DNA of 24,694 nt from IMG/VR virus record IMGVR_UViG_3300035070_000110, positions 1 through 24,694 of that record. The stretch is one strand, 5' to 3'. Both the position numbers and the translations under genes were made by a program. This DNA is from a virus. Below are positions 14,494 through 20,967 of the stretch, in pieces; position 1 is the first letter of the stretch, and every line of letters begins with the position of its first letter. The notes beneath the pieces were generated by a model. That model was not told the origin of the DNA. It ran no database searches and saw nothing but the letters and a program-made list of their open reading frames with translations.

Positions 14494-16416
14494 ATGCCAC
14501 TACAAAAACTCCAGTTTCAACCGGGAATAAACAGGGAGACAACTTCATATACAAATGAAGGGGGTTGGTTTGATGGTGACAAGGTTCGTTTCCGACAGGG
14601 ATTCCCAGAGAAGATTGGTGGTTGGGAGAAGCTAGGGTCTAAGTCTTTCTTGGGTTCTTGTCGTGCGTTATGGCCTTGGCGAACTCTAAACCTAGATGCT
14701 TTTCTTGGGGTTGGCACCCATCTAAAATATTACATCGAGTCTGGTGAGGGTTACTATGACATAACCCCTACACGAGCCACAACGAGTGCAGGTGACGTAA
14801 CATTTTCTGCTACAAATGGTTCTTCTACAATTACTGTCTCTGATCCTAGTCACGGTGCAGTGGTTAATGATTTTGTCACATTTAGTGGAGCAGTAACTTT
14901 AGGCGGAAATATAACCGCAGCGGTATTGAACCAACAATATCAAATTAACGAGATTGTAGACTCTTCTTCGTACAAGATTATCGCTCGTGCTGCGGGTTCG
15001 TTAGACAGTATTACAGACGATGGTCAATATTCTCCAACTCCTGTTGTGGCGAATGCATCTGATACAGGTAACGGAGGGTCGTCGGTTGTCGGCACATATG
15101 AGATTAATGTCGGCCTAGATACATCCGTCACAGGTAGTGGTTGGGGCGCAGGTGCATGGGCAAGAGGAACGTGGGGTTCTGCTGCGACTGTTGATCTTGT
15201 TACAGACACATTGCGTATTTGGACGCATGACAACTTTGGCGAAGACCTTATTATCAATGTGATGAATGGCGGCATATACTACTGGGATGCGTCAGCAGTG
15301 AACGCCTTAACAAATCCAGCAGTTGCCATAAGTGATCTAGCTGGTGCCGATTTAGCTCCGACCATAGCCAAAAAGGTTATTGTTTCAGATGTTGACAGGC
15401 ATGTTATTGCTTTTGGTTGTGACCCACTAGATAACATAGGGACTCAAGACCCACTGCTTATACGCTTCTCAGATCAAGAAAACGTAACGGACTGGCGACC
15501 CACGACGACAAACACAGCAGGTGATCTACGTCTAGGCTCTGGCTCAAAGATTGTTACAGCTATCGAAACCAGACAACAGATTCTAGTTTTCACAGATGTA
15601 TCTCTTCACGCGATGCAGTACATCGGCCCACCGTTTACCTTTGGGATCAACATGATTTCAGAGAACGTAACTATTCGAAGTCCGATTGCTGTGGCTGCGG
15701 TTGAGGATACCGTATACTGGATGGGCAAGAACGAGTTTTACGTCTACAATGGTGGAGTGCAAACACTGCCTTGTTCAGTACGTGATTATGTATTCTCAAA
15801 CTTTAATTCGGTTCAGGCAGAGAAATGCTTTGCTGCGGTAAACTCTTCATTCTCAGAAGTATGGTGGTTCTATCCATCAGCAAGCTCAGACAATAATGAT
15901 AGATATGTAGTCTATAACTACCTACAAAACATCTGGTACTACGGCAATCTAACACGAACAGCATGGGTAGACCGTGGTGTCGAAGAAAATCCGATTGCTG
16001 CGGGACGTGATGGGTATTTGTACAACCATGAAGTTGGCTTTGATGATGGCAGCACTACACCTGCATCTGCGATAACTTCTTATATTGAGTCTAGTCAGTT
16101 TGATATTGGTGATGGAGATCAGTTTAGTTTTGTCCGTAGACTAATACCAGACGTGACGTTTAGAAACTCTACAGCTCAAACACCTACAGCAAACTTTACC
16201 CTTAAAGCGCGGAACTTTCCGGGCGGTGCCTACCTGCAAAACAACAGCAAAGCAGTAGAGAAGACGGCATCAGTTCCTGTAGAACAGTTTACACAAGATG
16301 CACATGTTAGACTACGTGGCAGATCAGTTGCTATTAGAGTTGACAGTAATAACACTGGCACAGGGTGGAGGCTTGGTTCTCCACGGATCGATGTGCGTAG
16401 TGACGGGAGACGGTAA
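14494..16416 (+). CDS. Probable tail nozzle / tubular protein (T7 gp12 or P22 gp10-like role)
   Basis: This 640-residue protein has the N-terminus MPLQKLQFQPGINRE followed by NEGGWFDGDKVRFRQGFPEK and IGGW, which I recall as a hallmark of a large tail protein in marine podoviruses. The rest is beta-rich, with Trp/Tyr-rich strand segments (AVEDTVYWMGKNEFYVYNGG, RYVVYNYLQNIWYYGNLTR) as in propeller-based nozzle proteins. Residues 216-227 (GWGAGAWARGTW) match the Trp-rich motif of the gene at 7815. It would form the distal end of the short tail under the adaptor ring. The assignment rests on length, position and N-terminal resemblance. Confidence 0.7.
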   Translation: MPLQKLQFQPGINRETTSYTNEGGWFDGDKVRFRQGFPEKIGGWEKLGSKSFLGSCRALWPWRTLNLDAFLGVGTHLKYYIESGEGYYDITPTRATTSAGDVTFSATNGSSTITVSDPSHGAVVNDFVTFSGAVTLGGNITAAVLNQQYQINEIVDSSSYKIIARAAGSLDSITDDGQYSPTPVVANASDTGNGGSSVVGTYEINVGLDTSVTGSGWGAGAWARGTWGSAATVDLVTDTLRIWTHDNFGEDLIINVMNGGIYYWDASAVNALTNPAVAISDLAGADLAPTIAKKVIVSDVDRHVIAFGCDPLDNIGTQDPLLIRFSDQENVTDWRPTTTNTAGDLRLGSGSKIVTAIETRQQILVFTDVSLHAMQYIGPPFTFGINMISENVTIRSPIAVAAVEDTVYWMGKNEFYVYNGGVQTLPCSVRDYVFSNFNSVQAEKCFAAVNSSFSEVWWFYPSASSDNNDRYVVYNYLQNIWYYGNLTRTAWVDRGVEENPIAAGRDGYLYNHEVGFDDGSTTPASAITSYIESSQFDIGDGDQFSFVRRLIPDVTFRNSTAQTPTANFTLKARNFPGGAYLQNNSKAVEKTASVPVEQFTQDAHVRLRGRSVAIRVDSNNTGTGWRLGSPRIDVRSDGRR

Positions 16417-16712
16417 TGTCTCGCAATCTCGCTATACCCTATTTCCCCAACGCCCCACGGGAGTATAATCAGCAGTATATATCTGAAATCGTTCGCGCTT
16501 TTTCTGTTTATGTGCAGCAGGTTCAGAACCCCGGTGAGGGGCGAAACACATTTGGCGTATTCACCAACTTACAGACGGATGATTCTGGTTTAGAAACTGG
16601 GGCTATCTTTAATCACGGTGGATATGTTAAGATAACACAAACAAACACACCACATGCTCGTGGGTCAACAGGAACTGGGGCTGTTGGTTCTGTGACAGTG
16701 ACAACTACATAG
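16416..16712 (+). CDS. Small tail-region protein with a TG-repeat end (unidentified)
   Basis: The ATG overlaps the nozzle stop (TAATG), suggesting coupled translation. The 98 residues start MSRNLAIPYFPNAPREYNQQ, followed by a helix (YISEIVRAFSVYVQQVQNPG). They end STGTGAVGSVTVTTT, a single copy of the TG repeat seen in the gene at 7815. It is probably a minor tail component that interacts with the nozzle or with the repeat protein; this follows from neighbourhood and the shared motif. No known family name. Confidence 0.7.
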   Translation: MSRNLAIPYFPNAPREYNQQYISEIVRAFSVYVQQVQNPGEGRNTFGVFTNLQTDDSGLETGAIFNHGGYVKITQTNTPHARGSTGTGAVGSVTVTTT

Positions 16713-16719
16713 GTGAACC

Positions 16720-16953
16720 ATGTCTGATGAAACCGTAATTACAATGCCCGATGGTGGTCGATGGAGACCTGCTACATCTGTTGATACTATTCAGTGCCAT
16801 AACTGCGATAACTTGGTGGACACACCAGAAGAAATAGCCTCGTATCCTGATGGCAACTGCCCAGACTGTGGCGAGTCATGGACAGACGATACTAAGAAGC
16901 ACACAGCCATCACTGTGACCATGCCGCAATCTATGGACGGAGGGACTTTGTAA
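16720..16953 (+). CDS. Small zinc-ribbon protein
   Basis: The 77 residues contain Cys26-x-x-Cys29 (CHNC) and Cys47-x-x-Cys50 (CPDC, followed by GESW), a two-knuckle zinc ribbon with a 17-residue spacer. The front reads MSDETVITMPDGGRWRPATS. AGGTGA precedes the ATG, and the stop overlaps the next start. Zinc ribbons bind nucleic acids or act as structural staples in larger assemblies. Lying between tail and internal virion genes, it could be a virion staple or a late regulator. The zinc site is visible; the role is not. Confidence 0.75.
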   Translation: MSDETVITMPDGGRWRPATSVDTIQCHNCDNLVDTPEEIASYPDGNCPDCGESWTDDTKKHTAITVTMPQSMDGGTL

Positions 16954-17774
16954 TGCCTAAAGGTGGTAAAACTGCAATAGCAGCCAAAAAAGCAAAAGAA
17001 AATAAATCTTTTGGTGAAAAGCTGAAGAGCGGCATTCGCAGTTTAGGCTCTGATATCGCAATGGGTATCGGCGCTAAAGACAAAACTGATGACTATCGCC
17101 GTCGCACTGCGAACACAGTAGCCGTTAATAGAGCCATACAACGTGGTGATCCGTCTGGTTTGTCAGATGATCTTCAGTCCCGTTATCGTCGAGAAAAAAT
17201 GATGGCGGACATGTCAAGAGGCCGTGATAAAAGACAGAGAGACACACAACAGCAGACCGACGATCAAGCTTCAGACATGACAGATCAGTATGCTGAAAAC
17301 CTTCGTCGCTACAATGAATACATGCAAAGCCAGCAGCCACAAGGGCCAGCGGTCACTCCTGAAATGCGTCAGGCTGCATTGCAAACCTTTGAATCTCAGC
17401 GCGGTGCAGGTCAGATGCCATATTACATGGCGGCAGCGGCACAATCACAAGACCCAGATATGAGTCCAGCGTTCCAATACGCAGCACAGAACTATGCAAC
17501 ACTAGGTGGATCACAACGTCTTGGCCCACGTCCTATGGAGATGATGAGCGTAGCAGAGCGTCGTCAGATTAATGACATGGCACAAGCTATGGCAGATCAA
17601 CAAGCGCAGCAGATGGACTATCAACGCGGCATGGATGTAGTTATGCGTGGCGGTGGCAAGGGTGGCCCTGCTGTAATGCCGCAACGACCTATGCCTCAAA
17701 CGGGTATGCCCACAAGAATGCCACCTAACTTCGGAGCAATCTTAGCTCAAAGATTTGGGGGATTTGGAGGTTAG
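16953..17774 (+). CDS. Gln/Met/Arg-rich protein, possibly internal virion component
   Basis: The 273-residue protein starts at a TAATG overlap. It has a Lys-rich front (MPKGGKTAIAAKKAKENKSF), a long polar helical middle with many Asp, Arg and Gln (DKRQRDTQQQTDDQASDMTD), Met-rich segments, and a Gly/Met/Pro tail (FGAILAQRFGGFGG). Low complexity and the lack of hydrophobic core suggest extended or coiled structure. Its composition is like the proteins encoded at 20968 and 22434, which favours a virion-internal or ejection role. No catalytic motif was seen. The next gene, a membrane protein, starts 3 bases later. Confidence 0.65.
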   Translation: MPKGGKTAIAAKKAKENKSFGEKLKSGIRSLGSDIAMGIGAKDKTDDYRRRTANTVAVNRAIQRGDPSGLSDDLQSRYRREKMMADMSRGRDKRQRDTQQQTDDQASDMTDQYAENLRRYNEYMQSQQPQGPAVTPEMRQAALQTFESQRGAGQMPYYMAAAAQSQDPDMSPAFQYAAQNYATLGGSQRLGPRPMEMMSVAERRQINDMAQAMADQQAQQMDYQRGMDVVMRGGGKGGPAVMPQRPMPQTGMPTRMPPNFGAILAQRFGGFGG

Positions 17775-17776
17775 TA

Positions 17777-17995
17777 ATGCCAGCAACCATTATCGATGAC
17801 TATAAAGTTTTTCCACGACTTATGATGCTAGTCGTGACGATCTTAACGTATCAAAGTGTGCATTGGTATATGTCTTTGCCCGATCCAACAAACGGTCAGG
17901 CAGGTCTGGTATCTGTGTGCATGGGTGCGCTTACTGGTTGTTTCGGCATCTGGATGAACAAAGAAGCAAAGACTGACAGGGGTGGTCAATCATGA
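17777..17995 (+). CDS. Small membrane protein, possible holin or antiholin
   Basis: The 72-residue protein has two likely membrane segments, about residues 14-32 (RLMMLVVTILTYQSVHWYM) and 42-60 (AGLVSVCMGALTGCFGIWM), joined by a short polar turn, and a charged C-terminus (NKEAKTDRGGQS). It overlaps the next holin-type gene by 4 bases (ATGA) and starts the lysis cassette. Paired small membrane proteins are common in lysis modules as holin and antiholin or pinholin. Which role this one has cannot be read from the sequence. Confidence 0.7.
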   Translation: MPATIIDDYKVFPRLMMLVVTILTYQSVHWYMSLPDPTNGQAGLVSVCMGALTGCFGIWMNKEAKTDRGGQS

Positions 17996-18375
17996 TAGGT
18001 CAACTTATAGGCCCAATAACTGAGTTAGCAGGGGGTTGGCTCAAGGGCAAAGCAGACGCACAGGCTGCAACAGCAAAGCTCAAGCTAACAGAGGCGGAAG
18101 CGAAAGCGAAAATAATGCTCTCAAAAGAAACGTCTATAGCGGACTGGGAGCGCATTATGGCAGAGGGTTCTAGGTCAAGCTGGAAAGACGAATGGTTTGT
18201 CATTGTCCTGTCTATTCCATTAATTTTAGCCTTCATTCCGGGTGCAGAAGGTTGGGTTGATCGTGGTTTTGAACAGCTCTCCAAAGCGCCGGACTGGTAT
18301 TTTTACAGTTTAGGTATTGCCATTTCAGCGTCGTTCGGTGTGCGTGGGGCTACAGCATTCTTTAAGAGGAAGTAA
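17992..18375 (+). CDS. Holin, 3TM gene-transfer-agent-like family
   Basis: The 127-residue protein has an N-terminal amphipathic stretch (MIGQLIGPITELAGGWLKG), a charged helix (ATAKLKLTEAEAKAKIM), then SWKDEWFVIVLSIPLILAFI and a second membrane segment about 102-120 (WYFYSLGIAISASFGVRG). This order and the SWKDEWF motif match the holin family known as 3TM or GTA holins. Holins form holes in the inner membrane, letting endolysin reach the wall and timing lysis. The ATG overlaps the previous stop, and the following nuclease gene overlaps this stop. Confidence 0.8.
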   Translation: MIGQLIGPITELAGGWLKGKADAQAATAKLKLTEAEAKAKIMLSKETSIADWERIMAEGSRSSWKDEWFVIVLSIPLILAFIPGAEGWVDRGFEQLSKAPDWYFYSLGIAISASFGVRGATAFFKRK

Positions 18376-18776
18376 TGTATACTTACTTTGTTTCTTCAGT
18401 AGATAGAGTTGTAGACGGTGATACGGTAGATGTAATCATCGATCTTGGCTTTGATCTGACAAAGAAGGAGCGAGTAAGGCTTGCAGGGATAGACACACCA
18501 GAAAGCAGAACAAGAGACTTAGAAGAAAAAGCTATGGGTCTTGAGGCCAAAGATCATCTTACAGGTATGCTTGAGGGTGCTGATAGATTGATAGTCAGAA
18601 CAGAAAAAGACGGCAAGTATGGTCGGATGCTTGGTTGGTTTTATAAAAATGAAGACGCGAAGTACTCTATAAATGAGACGATGGTAGCACAAGGTTATGC
18701 TTGGGAGTACGATGGCGGTAAGAAAGAAAAAGATTTGCAGACCTTGAGGGACAAAAGGAAAGCTCCAAATGAGTAA
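18375..18776 (+). CDS. Staphylococcal nuclease-like (thermonuclease family) enzyme
   Basis: The 133-residue protein aligns by motif with the SNase family, which hydrolyses DNA and RNA phosphodiesters using calcium. Metal ligands appear as Asp14 and Asp16 (VVDGDTVDV) and Asp40 in RVRLAGIDTPESR, which also has the catalytic Arg35 and Glu43. Arg84 in KYGRMLGWF matches the second catalytic arginine. There is no signal peptide, so it acts in the cytosol or after lysis. It lies inside the lysis cassette, its ATG overlapping the holin stop and its end overlapping the endolysin by 8 bases. It could cut host DNA or thin released DNA; both are inference. Confidence 0.88.
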   Translation: MYTYFVSSVDRVVDGDTVDVIIDLGFDLTKKERVRLAGIDTPESRTRDLEEKAMGLEAKDHLTGMLEGADRLIVRTEKDGKYGRMLGWFYKNEDAKYSINETMVAQGYAWEYDGGKKEKDLQTLRDKRKAPNE

Positions 18777-19392
18777 AGCACTAAAGATTTTACAAGAGAA
18801 ATGTGGTGTTACAGCAGACGGTGCGTTTGGGCCGAATACAGCCCGTGCAATAGCTAGGCATTACAACTGGACATCAAAGCGAGGCGCACATCTTCTAGGG
18901 CAAGCTGCTCATGAGAGTGGCAACTTCATGGTATCCGAGGAGAATCTTAACTATCGTGCAGAAACAATGTGTCGTGTGTGGCCTTCTAGATTCAATACCA
19001 CGAAAGAAGCAGAGCCATATGCACGGAATCCTGAAAAGCTGGCAAACAAAGTGTATGCTGACCGCATGGGTAATGGCTCAGAGGCGAGTGGTGATGGCTG
19101 GAAAAATCGTGGTCGAGGTTTCATACAATTGACGGGCGCAAAAAATATCAAGCAGTTCGCAGAGCATATAGGCCGTGATAGCCTTGTAGATGATCCGTCA
19201 CCTATCGCAGATGAGTTGGCTATGGACAGTGCTGTGTTCTTCTTTGAAAAGAACGGGCTATTTAATATAGCTGATGAGGGCGTTACGGACGAAATTATTA
19301 AGAAAATAACCAAAAGAGTTAATGGTGGTTATCATGGTTTGGATGATCGCATCCAAAAAACAAAGAAGATATATAGTTGGCTAGACGATTGA
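18769..19392 (+). CDS. Endolysin, GH19 (chitinase-like) muramidase type
   Basis: The 207-residue protein has a short N-terminal peptidoglycan-binding-like part (ALKILQEKCGVTADGAFGPN) and a GH19-type catalytic domain: AHESGNF with Glu49 as likely catalytic acid, NYRAETMCRVWPSRF, KVYADRMGNG, and GWKNRGRGFIQLTGAKNI. The end has RVNGGYHGLDDR, with the family's NGG. It would cleave cell-wall glycan once the holin opens the membrane. No signal peptide is present, fitting holin-dependent export. It overlaps the nuclease gene by 8 bases. Glycan specificity (muramidase rather than chitinase) is inferred from the phage context. Confidence 0.88.
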   Translation: MSKALKILQEKCGVTADGAFGPNTARAIARHYNWTSKRGAHLLGQAAHESGNFMVSEENLNYRAETMCRVWPSRFNTTKEAEPYARNPEKLANKVYADRMGNGSEASGDGWKNRGRGFIQLTGAKNIKQFAEHIGRDSLVDDPSPIADELAMDSAVFFFEKNGLFNIADEGVTDEIIKKITKRVNGGYHGLDDRIQKTKKIYSWLDD

Positions 19393-19407
19393 GAGAATAA
19401 ATGTTAA

Positions 19408-19421
19408 AGTTCAATAGAACT
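19408..19421. repeat. Intergenic palindrome copy D, AGTTCAATAGAACT
   Basis: Identical to copy A, and extendable to 7-bp arms (AAAGTTC and GAACTTT, 19406-19423). It lies 15 bases after the endolysin stop and 13 bases before the ATG of the next gene, with the GGAG ribosome site 3 bases beyond it. Confidence 0.88.
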
Positions 19422-19434
19422 TTTGGAGATTAGT

Positions 19435-20553
19435 ATGGTTCTACCCCTGTTAATGAGTATAGGTCTACCTGCACTAGCAGGCACGGGTGCGCTTGCTGGC
19501 ATTCCCCTCCTTGGAACTATGGGGGCAGCAGGTCTTGCTGGTGTCGGTGCAGGGCTGGGGTCTTTTCTTCAGACAGGTGATATTGGAAAGGGCATTCAAA
19601 CAGGTTTAACGTCTTTCCTTGGCGGTAAAGTTCTTGGTGGAATTACTGGTGGTTCAGGTATTAAAGATGGCACCGCTATGGAACGCATTTTAGGTTCGCA
19701 AGCGAGTGCTAGAGAGGCCGCTCTAGAATCTATAAAGCAAGCTGGCGGCACTGGATTTATCGGTGGATTGCCAACAGGAACAGAGGGCAGCTTGTTTTCA
19801 GGTGGTCTTCAAGGCGCAGCGGCTGGAGCGATGCTTCCGGGGGTCTTAGGCGCAGGTCTTATGGGTCAAACCATGACCGATGCACAGATGATGCAGAAAG
19901 AATACGAGAATCGCGCAAAAGAAGATGAAGACACAAGACCACCCATGCCACGTCCTATGCGGGTAACACAGAGTGCTGATCCGTTCGCATCAGGTGGTGG
20001 AGAGGGTCTGTATTTCCAATACACACGTCCGCCAGCACCGCCGGGATATACACCACAATACCCATACTACTATGCAGGTGGTGGTCTAATGGGTCTACGC
20101 AGAATGCAAGAAGGTGGCGAAGCCGAAGTTGACGAGGTAATGGAAGAGAATGGCATGAATGAGAAAGATGTCATTGTCGAAGCTATAAAAGCAGTTAAGG
20201 GAATGTCTGAGCAGCCAGAAATAGTCTTGGCTATGTTTGTTCAGAAGTACGGCGAGGACGCATTACGCGATCTTGTCGGGCGAGTGCAGTCGGGAGAGTT
20301 TGATGAGACTGTAGAACGCTTTGCGTCTGGTGAAAAAGGTATGGTGAATGGGCCGGGAGATGGCTCTGGTGTCGATGACATGGTGCCAGCCACACTTGAG
20401 GGGAAACAAGATGTCCTTTTAGCAGACGGTGAGTATGTACTGAGGAAGAAGTCTACTGATGCTTTAGAGAAGGCATATGGTGGTGGATTCCTTGATGTTA
20501 TTAACCGTGCCGAAGAGGATGCTCCAAAAGAACTTGAACGAATGGTGGGATAG
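19435..20553 (+). CDS. Probable internal virion or ejection protein, Gly-rich front
   Basis: The ATG at 19435, 6 bases after GGAG, is preferred to a TTG 12 bases upstream. The first 60-70 of 372 residues are Gly/Ala/Leu-rich (GAAGLAGVGAGLGSFL), like a membrane-inserting glycine-zipper region. The middle is Pro/Tyr-rich (PRPMRVTQSAD, PGYTPQYPYYYAGGG) and the end has GPGDGSGVDDMVPATLEG with VLLADGEYVLRKKSTDALEK, a motif I recall in large marine phage virion proteins. The hydrophobic start and place after lysis genes fit a DNA-ejection protein that enters the host membrane. This is inference; no lytic domain was seen. Confidence 0.65.
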   Translation: MVLPLLMSIGLPALAGTGALAGIPLLGTMGAAGLAGVGAGLGSFLQTGDIGKGIQTGLTSFLGGKVLGGITGGSGIKDGTAMERILGSQASAREAALESIKQAGGTGFIGGLPTGTEGSLFSGGLQGAAAGAMLPGVLGAGLMGQTMTDAQMMQKEYENRAKEDEDTRPPMPRPMRVTQSADPFASGGGEGLYFQYTRPPAPPGYTPQYPYYYAGGGLMGLRRMQEGGEAEVDEVMEENGMNEKDVIVEAIKAVKGMSEQPEIVLAMFVQKYGEDALRDLVGRVQSGEFDETVERFASGEKGMVNGPGDGSGVDDMVPATLEGKQDVLLADGEYVLRKKSTDALEKAYGGGFLDVINRAEEDAPKELERMVG

Positions 20554-20966
20554 TGAGAGTAAGCTTGGTGCCGCCAGAAGCGGTAGGCCAAATATGGAAG
20601 GAAGTTGAGAGAGTATTAAAGAAGAGCGTAGCGACAGTTAAAGACAAAGCCGAACTGATAGACATATTAGATGGCATATATAACGACACTTACGTTCTTT
20701 GGGTTGTAATGGATGAAGATGATAGCATAGTAGCTGCATTTACCACACGACTTCTAGTATATCCTCAACGGAAAGCCTTGGCATTAGATTGGGTAGGCGG
20801 AGAGCGCATGAAAGAATGGGAAGATCAACTGATCGACACTATGCGCCGCTACGGAAATGAGTTAGGATGTAGTCATCTAGAGGGCTATGGACGGAAAGGA
20901 TGGGGTAGAGCTTTGAAAAAATACGGATTCTATCCTGAGTATATAGCCTACCGAATGGAGTTATAA
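20553..20966 (+). CDS. GNAT-fold-like protein in the internal virion region
   Basis: The GTG start overlaps the previous stop (TAGTG), giving 137 residues. The core has YVLWVVMDEDDSIVAAFTTR, RKALALDWVGGERMKEWEDQ and GCSHLEGYGRKGWGRALKKY ending GFYPEYIAYRMEL. A beta strand with a glycine-rich turn, then a final strand with GF-x-x-x-x-Y-x-M, is typical of the GNAT acyltransferase fold. T7 gp13, also a GNAT-like protein, lies in a comparable place next to internal core genes. Whether this one is active is unclear because a clear acetyl-CoA P-loop (R/Q-x-x-G-x-G/A) is not evident. It could be a structural relic or an assembly protein. Confidence 0.6.
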   Translation: MRVSLVPPEAVGQIWKEVERVLKKSVATVKDKAELIDILDGIYNDTYVLWVVMDEDDSIVAAFTTRLLVYPQRKALALDWVGGERMKEWEDQLIDTMRRYGNELGCSHLEGYGRKGWGRALKKYGFYPEYIAYRMEL

Positions 20967-20967
20967 A

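Noticed and set aside
17992-18375. Gene transfer agent rather than phage, suggested by the GTA-type holin
   Set aside because: That holin family is also common in phages, and the neighbouring fibre, nozzle and small basic genes look like a marine lytic phage, not a GTA cluster.
19423-19434. A TTG start 12 bases upstream for the gene at 19435
   Set aside because: The ATG at 19435 has GGAG at the right distance, while the TTG would fall on the ribosome site itself and on the palindrome edge.
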